A stretch of DNA of 64,000 nt from Emergomyces orientalis (Eukaryota > Ascomycota > Eurotiomycetes > Onygenales > Ajellomycetaceae): positions 248,001 through 312,000 of the forward strand of contig MOWL01000090.1 in the NCBI GenBank assembly GCA_002110485.1. The letters are read 5' to 3'. This document shows, piece after piece, positions 1-12,869 of this stretch. The translations under genes and the position numbers were made by a program. Numbering within the stretch: the first letter of the stretch is position 1; each line of letters begins with the position of its first letter. The notes under the pieces are model-generated. The model was not told the DNA's origin. It saw only the letters and a list, made by a program, of their open reading frames with translations, and ran no database searches.

Positions 1-1
1 T

Positions 2-748
2 TGCTGCGTGAAATCGAGAGTATCTGGATACTACACCCCAGGCACATTCCAGCAATACATTTTGGGACCGGCAAGCTATGTCACTCCGATTCCAGACTCA
101 CTTCCCTCCGACTTGGCTGCCCCTTTACTCTGCGCCGGAGTAACGGTTTATTCTGCCCTTAAACGAAGTGGCGCCAAACCAGGAAACTGGGTCATTATTT
201 CAGGTGCTGGAGGTGGCCTTGGCCATATTGCAACTCAACTAGGCAGCCGGGGTCTGGGCCACCGAATTATCGGTATTGATCATGGCAGCAAGCGAGACAT
301 CGTCCTCGAATCTGGCGCGGAACATTTTATCGACATCACCCAGTTCACCGATAACGGGCCCAAAGGTGGCAAGTTAGCAGAACATGTCCGATCTCTTACT
401 GGCGGCCTGGGAGCCCACGCCGTTATTGTCTGTACTTCCTCGAATGCTGCGTATACGCAGGGGATGTATTTGCTGCGCATGAATGGCGTGTTAGTCTGTG
501 TTGGAATACCAGAGAATGAGCCCCATCCAATCGGGTCATCATTCCCTGCCTTCCTTATCGGGAAGCAGCTTTCCATCGTAGGTTCTGCAGTGGGAACCAA
601 ACGGGAGTCGATTGAGACTATGGATTTTGCGGCGCGGGGGATTATCAAGGTGCATTTCCGAACGGAGAAGATGGATGCTTTAACGGATGTGTTCAAGGAA
701 ATGGAAAGGGGGGAGCTCAAGGGGAGGGTTGTGATTGATATGTCTTAA
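2..748 (+). CDS. Zinc-type alcohol dehydrogenase, 3' part (cut by window edge)
   Basis: The frame is open from the first bases of the window, so the true start lies outside; about 248 C-terminal residues of a family usually near 350 are present. The protein belongs to the medium-chain, yeast Adh1-like alcohol dehydrogenases, which interconvert primary alcohols and aldehydes with NAD(H). The segment SGYYTPGTFQQY near the beginning and the Rossmann glycine motif GAGGGLGH are the clearest marks. The catalytic and structural zinc ligands would lie mostly in the missing N-terminal part, so activity cannot be judged. The reading frame is intact to a TAA stop, with no frameshift seen. The particular substrate or isozyme cannot be decided from this part. 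Confidence 0.9.
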   Translation, partial: CCVKSRVSGYYTPGTFQQYILGPASYVTPIPDSLPSDLAAPLLCAGVTVYSALKRSGAKPGNWVIISGAGGGLGHIATQLGSRGLGHRIIGIDHGSKRDIVLESGAEHFIDITQFTDNGPKGGKLAEHVRSLTGGLGAHAVIVCTSSNAAYTQGMYLLRMNGVLVCVGIPENEPHPIGSSFPAFLIGKQLSIVGSAVGTKRESIETMDFAARGIIKVHFRTEKMDALTDVFKEMERGELKGRVVIDMS

Positions 749-1487
749 AGCGAGATATGATACCGTTCACCTATTGATACTTGGCAGGTTTGGTGGAGGG
801 GAAGTGGGCCTTAATTTTTCTGTTAACACAGTATTACACCTATTACAATCGGCCTTGGATATTCATGTAAATAGTTTACAACGTATGCGAGATTTCAGAG
901 TTACAGTTTTGCTACCTGATTCAATCCCTGTCTACGAGATCAAAGAAAGGGTGAGATTGTATGGAGTCCAGAACCTAACTTCGCATTACATTATTTTCCA
1001 GAGGAGGAGGGGGGTGGGGGCGGGTGAGTGAGGACCAAGGAAAGGGATTGGGGAGCGTGCAAAACAGTAGAAACTCCTTCATCCTTCATGCATTAATTAT
1101 CGATTAAAGGGCACTGGAGAAATACACTCAGTCAATTAAAAAATAATCAGAGAATAAAAGCTGAAAGGACCCCTATCGCGTGACATTAGACTATTATATA
1201 TGGAAGATGGGGTCAAAAACTAGGAGAGGAGATAAGGGATGAAAATAAAAGGATGAAGAATAAAAAATATATCAGAGGCCCATGAAGCCTGCTTCACTGG
1301 GCCTGTATCCGAACGGAAAATAATTGGGGGAAATATTAAAAGAAAAAAATGAACCACATTTGCGATAGTGATCTCCTCAGCCTCGCCCTATCAATCACCG
1401 ACCTGGATTCTGCGTTTGGTGTTGTCATTTTCGCTGATTCGTCGACATAGGAACCGGTGATGCGCAGACAGCGGGAACTTGACGGGC
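749..1487. other. Intergenic, no gene seen
   Basis: These 740 bases lie between the convergent ends of the alcohol dehydrogenase and the SWIM-domain gene. The sequence is A+T- and purine-rich from about 1070 to 1360. No open frame with recognisable similarity and no RNA gene was seen. Confidence 0.6.
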
Positions 1488-3016
1488 TTATTTGGGTCGT
1501 TTTCGACCAGTTCCAGGCGCTCCTCCCGCAGGTCTTTTCTGCCCATATGTCGTCGCCCTGAATCCTGTGCCCGGAAATTCCCTATTCAGCAAGGCCCGGA
1601 ATCGCTGCAGATATGTCGCCACCGACTGATTGGACATTGATATCTTGTGCATTATGGTCTCCAGCTGAGGTTCCCATTCCCTAAGAATCGCTCGTGGAAG
1701 GCTTTCCAGAACATCGAGAACGAAATATTTGCCTGAAATTTCGGGCTGGCCGATTACTTGAGCAAATAAGTTGCAGTTGTTCTCTGTTTCTCCTGCGGGT
1801 GGTACACGGCCCCAAGAATTTCCATCAAACACATCGCGGTTGTAACTGACGACATCCCGAAGAATTCCGATTAGGGCATCTGGCGCATTCCTGTGGCTGT
1901 ATGGTGCGCGGGGGGCGATATTATTTTCAACCTGGGAAACAAGTTCGTGCAGCTGGTCGACAACAATGCAAATTTCCAAGGCAGTACCGCCACGTCGAGG
2001 AGTTCCATACTGACAATATCGGTCAAAATCGAGCAGCAATGCGCGTGTCTTTTTCCGGACTTTGTCAAAGAATATAGCAGCCCGTGCAGGGGAAGGCATC
2101 GCTTTACGAAGACTGAGATAGACGTCATCGTCGTGGACGGCCAGGCGGAACATGGTAGCTTCGAAATCGCCCTGGACAACACACTGCTCGGGCGTTCTTG
2201 GCTGGCTGATGGTTTCCACCTGGTCAGGACGGAAATCATCAGGCATCGTGGTTTCACTGAAGGCGGAGAGTATATCTCTAACTTTTTCGGGCCGACTCAT
2301 AGATGCCCCGTATTCTTGTCCTGAACCACCAGGGGAGTCGGGGTCGACGACAAACGACCAACGAGCCTTCTTCGAGATATCTTCCATACGATCGCCAATA
2401 AACTGGTACATCGGAGGAATATTCGGGGATTCGCCAGTACGTGACAGGGGGATTCCTGGCCCCGGCCCTTCTGGAAGGGTCAACCTATGCAGTTGGTCGA
2501 CGAGCCACTAGGGAAAGAATGTCAGTTCCTTTGGAATATTATCAATGTCACCATCTAACAGTCACTTACAAATATATGTCGACACGCTTTTGTACCATCC
2601 CCATATTCTGAGCAGGAGCATGTCATTGGCCCATGCCCGAGGTGCACCAGCCCGTGATCAAGGACCTGGAAGTTATATCCGTCTTGTGAGGCACGGCATT
2701 TATCGACAACAAATTTCCCTAAGATCCCCGACACTGCCCTAGCTCTTACTTCCCCTGAAAGCCCTGCAATGTTATACAAAATGGCTGAATTTCCTTTGAC
2801 TAGGGATTTAGCTGATCTGGAGGCAGTATCCCCCCCTTCGGCTTCGGAAACCTCTTCCTCAGAAGAGGTATCAGCGGAATATTCTGCCTCGCCACTTGCT
2901 GGACCACGACTCTCTGCTTGTCCACGAGTAGTTGACATACTGCCGCCGATAGATAGCTTCCCCAGTTGCTTCGTTGGAGCGGACATGAGAACACGGTTTA
3001 GGGAACGAGAAATCAC
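1488..3016 (-). CDS. SWIM zinc-finger domain protein, two exons
   Basis: Exon 1 is 3016-2570, a 62-nt intron runs 2569-2508 (donor GTAAGT, acceptor TAG), and exon 2 is 2507-1488. The join is in phase and gives 488 residues. The N-terminal third is acidic and serine-rich. A SWIM zinc finger of form CxC-x(n)-CxH is visible as CSCSEYGDGTKACRH at about residues 133-147, and the intron falls two codons after its last ligand, so ACRHIF continues into WLVDQL. The C-terminal about 330 residues match no family I can name; they hold a helical middle part and a basic Gly/Pro-rich tail ending KRPK. SWIM fingers bind DNA or protein and occur in MULE transposases, MEKK1 and plant FAR1 proteins. Both exons are open and no decay is seen, although DNA decay is common nearby. 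An alternative start lies 10 codons downstream. Confidence 0.75.
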
Positions 3017-6000
3017 TACTCTATGGTAGAATCGAGTGGTGTTGAAACTCGGAAAAAATATGGTGCTTTAACGAACAAAAATACCAGTGAAAGACAGCGT
3101 GAGGAGAAACAAAAAAATAACTGCATCTCATGCCGCTCTGGAGCTCCTTTTGTACTTTTGCCGATGCCGCGCAAAAGACAGAAATCCAGCCTAGAATTAC
3201 TTTGCCGTAAAAGGAGAGTTGATCAGAGGCGTACCAATTGACAGATAGACAAATAGCTATCGTATCCGATGCCCAACTCAACAAGGAAGCGTATATGCTG
3301 CGTAGATGAAATGGTCAAGCAGTCGCGTATCAGTGGACAACGCAGTTCTACCCTAGCCGCGTGTAGATCAAAAGAATCAAAGTATCGGTCGCTAAGGGCC
3401 GGTCAGGGGAGATATATCAACCAGAAATCGGGCTGGTGCCTCCGAGTCCCGCCATGTTCTGTGGCAGAGCCGGAGGGGTGAACATGCGCAACCAATTGGA
3501 AGCCAAACCACCATAACGGCGTTGAGTACTAGACAAGTACTTCGGATATGGTGTAGAGTCGATCCGCTGCTTGGAGGGCCCAGAAGATATTCAGTCTGCG
3601 GCACAGCGACAGCTAGCAGTCCAAGGGGGCTATGGAGCTACCAAAACCATGGAGATAGAGTCGCGAGCAGGCGATGAGGTGGGAGGCAAAGGCAGTAGTT
3701 TGGTACCTAGGTAGCTCTAGCTACCACCACATTGCAGCGAAAGCTGATAAGTTGTTTTAGTATCATGCCCACGGAGCTAACTACTGGGAGGAGGTGGACA
3801 TGATGTGGGACCATGTCGAAAAGAAAATAGGCCTGTTGCTTGTCACAGCCGTGGATAAGAGGGCGTGTGAAAGGCCACTCCTACGCCTAACTAGACAGAA
3901 GTTGGCAAGGAATCAGGGTTGCGAAATTGACCCTGGAATCGTTCGAGTCACGATTCCCCTGATTCAGTGCCGTCATCCGCACTGGCCATGCTCAACTTCC
4001 CGCAGTGAGCAACGGCGCGTCTAGCGATTAGCTCTGATGCACGTCCCCAATTGGATTCAGTGAACGAGTTGAACTAGCCAGGTATCTTAGCCCAGGCATA
4101 ACTTAGTTAAATGCCCGATCGGTTAGGCCAATCTCACCTGGAGCCAATCCCCGTTTTCCCACAAGACGTCCACCAAATTGCCCTCAACCACACCCCCTTA
4201 TTTTGTACTTTTCCCCTGCCTGTTTCAACCCAGACGATGTTGGATCAGGCTGCTTCGTGGGGGGATGGTATGACAGATATGACGACAGAGCCTTCCGGGG
4301 TTGACCCGTTAATTTTGGGCGGCTACTAGTATACGGCACAGTGAGCTGGCTAGTCATTCTATTTGATGACAGTTTATCCTCGTCTTCCCTGAGAGGTGTG
4401 TAAGCCCTGCAAGTTCACCATGACACGCCAAAGAAGAAAAACCTTATGTTGGTCTGCATGTGCAATGCCACTCCACAGGTTACTGCTGGATCATGATTAT
4501 CTACCACATCTTTCGATCTTGGCCATGACCCACCGAAGTTCGACAGGCGTCTCAGCCGTTTGAGTGGCGATTTGCTGGCGTGCAGCATAAGACAGGGTAC
4601 TCATTTTAGCACAGCTGTGCCGCATATTTATACACGCCAATCCCCCGTACCTTCTTCAAACCAGAAGGCCACCTTATTTCTCCCCGTCTGTTGCGGCGTT
4701 GATTAGCCGGCAGACCACATCCATTTCTGGTCATCTGAATTTTCTGGCGCCGGAAGATCGACTTTTTGATCTCCCAGGACTGTGTCTTCGAGCCATGATA
4801 GGTCGACGAGAAATGTCGGGAGCGCAGTTCTGCATCGCACCAAGACCTTAGCCATCCCTTTTTTTCCTTCTAGAGAACCTTTCGGCCCAGATTCCAGGAA
4901 AGCGATAGCTCAGAAGCTCTTTCACTGACAATGTGCTTGTTCTCTTCGATACAACAGCCGCACAATGCCCGGGTGGAACAGCATCAGTCTGCTTCGTGGC
5001 CGCGCCTCGAGAGCCAATACCGTTCAAGAACAGGGTTCTTCTGAACCGTGGGATATCGATTTTACTTGAAATTCTGCGGATTACCCAAGGGAAGATCGAG
5101 ATCAAATTTGCAGGAGCTCCCAATCAACAGCTACGAACCACCTTTTAAGCAAACCCTAACGCACTCTATGATATCTCATCCCCCAAAACAACTCTGCAGT
5201 CTCATCTGCTAGTAAGAGTATGACTATTTTCCGTTTCCTTTATGGTATAATTAGACGACACCTAGGTAAAATTCAAAGTTGTTCGTGATTCAGCCACTGC
5301 GGGGCCAATGTTGGAATCAACCGGCCCATTAGGTGGCGACCATCACAGGGTGCCTTTTTCTTTCAATAAATACGTCTAACTACTATCCTTATTTGTTACC
5401 TTGCGTTTGTGATACGCTCATTTTGCGATATATAATTTTCAGAAAAGTCCAAAGGGCTTATCATTTTGCTGCGCTCCATACTCGTGAGCCAGACCAGCTC
5501 ATTGTTTCCGTTAAACCCCGGAAAATTTGATCTCAATTACAACTCACAAGTTGCACACCACCATATCCGGCTAAGGAGCCAGTATACTGAAGTTAAATAC
5601 CCTCCAAGGAGCTCTTCGGGATGAAAAGGTGTTTGTGGATAGCCTATGACGCGCCTCCACATGTACCGCAGCTACAGACAGGTGCCCATTACTGCGCCCC
5701 CAACAAGCCAGACGGGATTTAGCAATATATTTTTTGCTAACATAGTCTCCCCTCTGCTGGTATTTAGTAGAAGTTCTCCTTATCTCTAACGGAAATCCCA
5801 ATATTTGCGTAGCGAATGCCCCAACGCACCACCGACGGCGAAACACAGTATATCTGAGTCAGTTAGTATTTTTTGGTATTTCTCCGATAACCCACGAAGT
5901 GATATCCCACTGACTAACGTTAACTCTGCTAGAATTTTGCAAACCGTTGTTCACATGAACGCCACGCAAATCGGCCGCTTTTGTTTCCCAGATAGAAGCT

Positions 6001-7239
6001 CGTCTAACTTGATATAGGAAAAGCTAAGGTTGATATCGGGCCAGCGCGACCTCAAGACTAGGTTTCGTAAGGGGCAAAAATCCATCACCAGCACAATTGA
6101 ATCACTTGACAAACACCTCATGCGTGTGGAATGGGAAAGAATGGGCACCAAGGGTTTTAGTAACTCCACCCTTGCTCGCCTCGTATAACGAGGACAAATC
6201 ACCAAACCTAGCCACATAACTGTCTAAAACTCTTACATTCATTGCTATCAGACTGAAGGAACAGATTCTTAAAAAGAAACTTCCAGGTGGCACGTGGAAC
6301 ATGTGTTTGTGTCGCGAAAGTTCTGCAATAACTGGAACGGAAACATGCTTCACAATCATAAGTTGACAGATGTTGTGGGAAGCAATCTATACATTTCTCC
6401 ACATCTGGCTCCTCGTACAGAGTACTTGATCTTGGATCATGCGAGGAGAATTATGCAGCAAGCTTCTTATGGCAGTTAAGTTAACATTAGCCCCGCACTC
6501 CTGATGCATCTCATGCACGCCCTACATACCGGTACAATTTCCGACCACTAGCACCGACCGGATCTCAATTAAGCTAGGTAGTCCCACTCCGAAGATCGAT
6601 TGACTCCGAGGGAGGATATGATCAAAGAGGAGACTTCAACAGAAAGTATAGTTCCTGATCTCCAGCCAACTATCTATATGGCCTGCGTGATGAGGTAGTT
6701 CTCAAGAAATATCATTCGAAACCTGTTGCCCATTCATTCCTAATTATGCAATAATAAATATATCTCAAAATAACAGCATCTCAAAAGGAGTGATAGCCAT
6801 AGCGTTGCGTGTGTAAGCTGCTCTATGTACTTGAAAACTATTGCTGCAAGATCTCAATGCAGAATTCTGATGTCGATTTTAGAAATCTTAAAGCCTTTGC
6901 CCATGTTTATAGAGCACATGAGATAAATCAGAGTAGTTTCAAATCGCCCCTGAATCTTGACAGTGTTCAAGCTTTAACATGCTCAATATTGAATGGTCGG
7001 AGCAGGGAGTAATAGTCAAATATTGCAAACAGGGGGAGGGACAAGCTTTTTACTACCCGGCCTCAGTATTTTCCTTCATTATTAGCTGTTTCATTGGAGA
7101 TATTCCATATTCAAGGGGTTGGAGAAAAGAATGAATTAACCATTTGTTAAATAGGTATTCTCATATATATATATATATTATTGATTCTTAAAAAACTTGA
7201 AAAACAATCAAACACGCGGGAAAAACACTATTAAGAATA
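3017..7239. other. 4.2-kb gene desert
   Basis: I see only short unrelated open frames here and no recognisable protein, tRNA or terminal-repeat element. The stretch keeps CpG at a roughly ordinary level, unlike the LINE that follows it. It has an imperfect nested palindrome near 3909-3965 and an AT-rich end after 6720, including a short (AT)n run at about 7163-7182. It may be decayed repeat or former genic DNA, but nothing in it supports a call. Confidence 0.5.
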
Positions 7240-7273
7240 GAAAGAGAGCATCAGGCATTCTTTACACATCATT

Positions 7274-8660
7274 ATGATGGCATTGGATGTGGGGGAGGTG
7301 GTTATGGTGGAAGATGGCATGCGCGAGGCTCGACGCGTGCCGGAGACAAAAAACTCTGCAACACAGAAAACAAAGACAAACAGCTTAGCAACAGCAATTC
7401 AAACACTAGCTGCGATCCTTGAAGAGGGAGAGAAGAATGAGAAAGTGAATAATAAAAATAAAGAGTATTTACAGAAGACATTGAAAGCAGTGCAAGGAGT
7501 GAAGATGGAACTGTGTGATCAGCTTCTGAAGAGAATGAAATGCACAATTGACACATCAAAACAGCAGAAATCATGAGATAAGCTCAACAGAGCACTCTCA
7601 TGAGCAGCAATAGCAGCCAGAGGAGAGACAACAGTTAAAATCATATCAATCAGAACACTGCAAGAGATAGTCATTACTTGACAAAGCTGTGATGCTATGC
7701 CAGAGACAGAACACACACCAGAAATGATTGTTAAATGAGCAAATGAGATCATCAAAGAGATAATCAAGAGCAAAGTGATGACAGCAAGACACATGTCAAG
7801 CAGAGACATGATTTTGATGACAGACACACAGAACACCAAGGCAGAGCTCACAGCAGATGATAGCTGGATGTGTGAATGGGGAGACAAAGCGCGCATGAAG
7901 TGAGAGATGTATGCAGTACTAGTCAAAGATGCTTCTATAAGAGTCATTGACTGGAGCAGCTCTGAGTACACTATTGAGAGCATCTACAAGCAGAATACAG
8001 CACTACACTGCAAGATGCTGATACACAAGGTGAACAAAATGATGATTAGACAACAGAAATCACATGACAGTATAATCATCAATGTTGCTGCACCTCACCA
8101 GGCCAATGCACTGGTGGACAATAGACTTGTTCTAGACAATGAATATTGCACAGTTGAAATATTTCACAGAGAGGCCAGGGTCACATGATGCTACAAGTGT
8201 CAACAGTATGGACATATAGCTCGCTTCTGCAGAAGAGAGGAAACCTGTGGTCACTGTGCATAAAAAGATCATGGTGACAAGGCCTGCAAAGAAGCAGCAG
8301 AAGGCAGCAGACTCAAGTGCAGTAACTGTGATGATAGTCATGCAGCATGGCACTCAAACTGCTCAGAGAGAAGACTGAAAGCCAAAAGTGCTAAAGAGAC
8401 ACTGATTGAACATTTCAAGCACTTCAATATAAGAGTATCAGATGCAGATGAATTTAGCTTTCCATGCAAATGGAACAGGCCTCTGAATGAGGACTTCATA
8501 GAACCCCCACAAAGAGCAGGAAGATCAACAAATGTATCAAGAGCAGAAGCACAACAATGAGAAGCTATGACAAGCTTCATTCAAGCAGCAAGTGGTCCAG
8601 TAACACTGAAGACATCAACACAGAACAGCAGCTCACAGAATAATCACATGAATGAATCAT
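7274..8660 (+). pseudogene. LINE ORF1 (gag-like) relic
   Basis: The first frame opens at 7274 and runs 100 codons to a TGA, after which the coding sense continues through several stops. Near 8189-8230 a zinc knuckle CYKCQQYGHIARFC (CX2CX4HX4C) is intact. A second knuckle follows at about 8243-8290, interrupted by an in-frame stop, and a third, looser one at about 8317-8360. Three zinc knuckles are typical of ORF1 proteins of Tad/I-type LINEs, which bind the element RNA. The frame cannot produce a full protein in its present state. Confidence 0.8.
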
Positions 8661-11600
8661 GAAGAACAGACTAGTCATTTTACAATACAATGTGTATAAG
8701 TCAAACAAGGTTATGAGATCTCTTTTGACAAAGCCTGAAACAGTATTAAACTATGATGTGATTGCAATACAAGAGCTCTGGATACAAAAACACTCTAAAA
8801 CAGACACACACTGTCCAGCCAACTGTGGATTCTGGCAAGCAGGCATGGAGCAGAAGAACATGAAGGTGTGCTTTCTAATTAACAAGAGAATTGCAGTCAA
8901 GATCTGAAGAGTGAGCACAATATTCACTCATATACTGGTACTTACTCTGTTGACAGAGAGTGGGCCTATCAATATCATCAACATGTACGCGTCACCACCA
9001 GGAAGCTACACAATCATGCCACCAGACTCACCCATTCATCAGCTCCAAGCGGTGGTTGAAGAAGCGGATAGAATGCTAGAAGTGTGAATAAACCAGGAAA
9101 ATACACATCAAGCAACAACTGAGAGTGCAGAGGGAGCATCAGACACACAGAAAACTCAAATAAACACACATCAAGCAGATGTTATAGTGATTGAAGACTT
9201 TAATGTACATCACACTCTCTGAGAAGGTAGCAGGGTCAGAGAAAACTTTGTCATGATCTGAAAACTCAATGCTCAAATCAGTGTCTTGAATCTATATCTA
9301 GCAACTCCAGAAGACATGATCACCTGGCAAGATAGAGAAAGTCAGGGCATCACAGTGAATCTAATCTTTTTGTCTGCTGATCTACACAGTCAAATGATCA
9401 GCTGCAAGCTAGAATATGAAGCAAATATGGCATCAGATCACATGCCAATTGCAACTACTCTTGAGCTAAAAGCATTATATAGCAGCAGAAAAAGACACAC
9501 TTGGCATCACTTCTGCCCGGAACAGATAGCGCAGGACTGCCAGACACTGAGAAGCTCAGGGACACTGACTTCAAAAGATCAGATAAACAGCTATACAAGA
9601 TATCTTGTCAAATTTGTGAAAGATCTAGCAGCAAAATATGTCAAAGTCTCAAACTACAGTCAACACAGTCGGTCATGGTGGTCCCCTCAAGTAGCAGAGG
9701 CAGTCAATCAATATAAAAAAGTCAAGAAAGACAGAAACATCTCTGCAGCAGATATAATTAAAGCTTGAGCCCTGAGAAACAGAGAGGTTAAACTGACTAA
9801 AACAAACAGTTTCAGAGAACTAATGCACAGCACAGAGTTCAAGCCCAAGCTACTATGGAAGATGGCCAAATGGGGGTGTCAAAGCAGCAATGAGCATGCA
9901 CAATCTCCAAGAATTCCAGCATTAATAGTAGAAGGCAGAGAAAATCTACCACCAGTCAATTCCTTTGATGATAAAGCTAAGATTCTGAGACAAAGGTTCT
10001 TCCCCCTGCCACTAGTCAGTGACAACAGGGACATGGAGGAGGCGGAACACCCACTGAAAACAACAGAGACAATAAGCATCACAGAGAAGAAAATGGCCGC
10101 GCTCATAGCACATCTATCAAGCAACAAAGCACCAGGTATCAATGGAGTCTCCAATGAATTTCTGAAAATGCTGGGATCAAGCTTCACAAAGGCTATAACA
10201 GAGCTCACACTGGCATGCTGGGAATGGGAACACTACCTGAAGATATTCAAGACTGCTCAAACAGTGATACTGAAAAAACCAGGAAAAGGGAATTATCAAA
10301 AGACAGAGACATGGAGGCCCATTGCTCTACTGAATACAATGGGAAAAATAATAGAATCAGCCACCGCGCAGAAACTCAGACAGCTAGTGAAAACACTCAA
10401 TCTACTGCCATCTCAACAGATGAGTGCTAGGCGGGCCAGATCAACCGAAACAGCAGTATCACTACTGCTAGCACAAATTAGAACAGCATGGAAGAAGTCA
10501 GACACAGTGATCACAGTTCTATCATTGAACATCTCAGAAGCTTATGATAGAGTGCTCAAAGACTGACTCACACACATTCTTCGCATGAAGGGCCTACCAA
10601 GACAGCTGACAGAGTGGATACACTCATTTATGTCAGATAGACAATCCACGCTCACATTTGAAGAACAGGAAACTGAGGCCTTCAATATTTCAGCTGAAAT
10701 ACCACAAGAATCACCTCTCTCCCCCATTCTCTTTCTATTTTACAATGAGGAACTGCTCCGGATATACTCACCCTTGAATAGATCAGTGAGCTGCATAGGA
10801 TTTGTGGATGATGTCAATATAATAGCATACAGGCCATCAACTGAAGCAAATTGCGCGCAGCTCACACGGGTGCACGCAGAATGTGAAGAATGGGCAGGAA
10901 GACATGAAGCTATTTTTGCTCTGCAGAAGTATGAGTTGATGCACTTCACTAGAGCCTGAACTTGATTCAACTTGAATCACTCTCTGAGACTGCCTCAGCA
11001 AGTTATCAAGTCACAGAAGGTGATGAGAGTTCTAGAAGTATGGCTGGATTCCAAGCTTCAATGAAAAGGTCACATGGATGCTATAGCAGGAAAAATGAAG
11101 TCACAGATAAAGGCACTATCACAGACAACACAGGCCACCTGGGGAGTCCCCCTACATCAAGCTAGAACAATATACAACATGGTCATACGGCCAGCTATAG
11201 CTTACAGCGCACTGGCATGGCATCAAGCGCGCATCAAGCGCGAAGGACGCATGCGCAATAAACAGCGCACAGAGGGCCTAATCAGAACACAGAATGAATG
11301 CCTGAGAATAGTAGCTGGAGCATACAGAGTAACACCAATATCCACACTGAAAGCAGAGACATACACACCACCCCTGAACATCTATCTTGATGGAGTTGTG
11401 GCGCGCGCCACAAAATGACTGAAGGCCTCTGGAATGGCAACACAAATTGAAGAGGCATGCACAGCAGTGAGAGTCAAACTCAGGCAAAGAGACACAGTGC
11501 ACAGAAGACTCATTGAGAAGATGATTCATTCAGACAGTCTGTCTGAAAATTGAAAGAAGCTTTGAGTGAAAAAGAGTAAATAAGAGACTGCTCAAAGCAC

Positions 11601-12125
11601 AAATTCAGCAGCAACACAGCACTTCTCACATGATGAATGGGTGTGAAAAGAAATTCTGAGTAAATGAAGAAAACAATGAAGAGCTAGAGCATCTCTCTGA
11701 TATAAACTCTTTGATCAATTTCCAGACAAAAGTATTCTGAAATGGCACAAGGGTCTAAGCAAGGTCAGAAGCTCGCTGATAATTCAACTAAGATCAGGGA
11801 AAACAGGGCTGGCAGCCTTTCTACATAAAAGATGAGTACTGGATTTCCCATCACCAGCATGTGAATGTGGCTATTCAAATGAAACAGTGATGCATGTGAT
11901 AGTTCACTGTAATAGATTCCAGCACAGTCACAGGAGTCTGCTGCATGAGGGCAGAATCAACAAGAAATGGCTATTGAACACTAAAGAAGAGCTACACTGT
12001 CTAACAAAATGATGAATTAAGCAGGGAATTCTATCACAGTTCTCACTGACAAAGACACTGAGTATCTATCAGACAGAGAAGCAGCAATCTATCACATCTC
12101 AATCAAGCATACACAGACCTCAATA
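8659..12125 (+). pseudogene. LINE ORF2 relic: endonuclease and reverse transcriptase
   Basis: The frame starts at 8659 and begins like endonuclease/exonuclease/phosphatase proteins, with ILQYNVYKS and VIAIQELW. The endonuclease SDHMP motif is at about 9436-9450. The reverse transcriptase spans about 10050-10960, with PQESPLSP (normally PQGSPLSP) near 10700 and the catalytic box as FVDD near 10801. A Cys/His finger, CECGYSNETVMHVIVHC, lies at about 11863-11913, and a frame ending in a QGILSQFSL-type motif closes the protein near 12060. In-frame TGA/TAG codons break ORF2 at many places (for example 8905, 9766, 10564 and 10957), so it is not functional. Confidence 0.88.
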
Positions 12126-12330
12126 AACACCATGCTGAAACTGCTGAAAGCACGCTTATCACACAAAATCAGTGCTCATGGCACATCCTCATGCTCATTT
12201 CATGCTAAAGACGCGACTCTCTATGCTTCAGAGTGCAGTTGGTGTCTTTCACTCACTCACTCACACGCGGGTGCATTTTCAAAAATGCTCAGTGTAATTT
12301 TTCTTTATTTTTAATTTTTCTTTTCTCATC

Positions 12331-12869
12331 CCATTCTCTTCTCTTCTTGAGAACAGCAGTTGCTGGTCTCTGGTAGTCTGAAGTCTCACAGAAACTGTTA
12401 CATACATTTATTAGTGCATGAGGTTTTTAATCCAGCAGTAAGCTCTCTTATTGCATGGTTTTCCTTGTTAGATACAATAGATAGTTTCCCACATATCCCT
12501 GAGATTAAGTGGTGTATAATATAATAATAATAAAATAGGTATTCTCCATGCTTTTGTATCAAAGTTCCCTTCATGACGTCGAAGGAGAAAAACAAACCTG
12601 TGCAGCGGTATTGTAGATAATTTACATGACTTCGATTTAATATGGAAAAGTACAGTACATCAATCAATTATTTTATAAAACATAAAAGGAATGCGGCTAA
12701 GAGACACATTATTACAAAATCAGAAAACAATAAGTCATAATACATTTCCTAATCCATGCGAACGAAATAACTAAAGCCTGTAAAGATGGAGTGAGGAATC
12801 GGATAGCATACTCACAAATTCCCCCAATATCCATACAGCACAATAACCGGAAGGATAGATAACAATTCA
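12331..12869. other. AT-rich intergenic DNA
   Basis: These 540 bases lie between the LINE tail and the SET-domain relic. They contain short T-rich and ATAATAATA stretches. No gene was seen. Confidence 0.5.

Larger units (their letters stand above)
7240..12330 (+). mobile_element. Decayed non-LTR retrotransposon (LINE, Tad1/I-like)
   Basis: A two-ORF LINE copy in sense orientation. ORF1 has gag-like zinc knuckles, and ORF2 has an apurinic-type endonuclease, a reverse transcriptase and a C-terminal Cys/His finger. Many in-frame stops are TGA where homologues have CGA or TGG codons, and CpG is scarce while TpG and CpA are abundant, so the copy has been inactivated by CpG-directed C-to-T change. 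The outer limits are approximate: no target duplication or poly(A) tail was recognised. The 3' end lies near the T-rich stretch at about 12290-12330. No RNase H domain was seen between the reverse transcriptase and the terminal finger. Confidence 0.9.

Noticed and set aside
3900..3970. Possible tRNA (GTTCGAGTC box)
   Set aside because: The T-arm, anticodon arm and acceptor stem cannot be paired into a cloverleaf around the box.
4848..5148. Overlapping 71- and 91-codon open frames
   Set aside because: No similarity, no introns joining them to other frames, and both strands are equally open.
6809..7012. 67-codon plus-strand frame
   Set aside because: AT-rich, no known family, no neighbouring exon.
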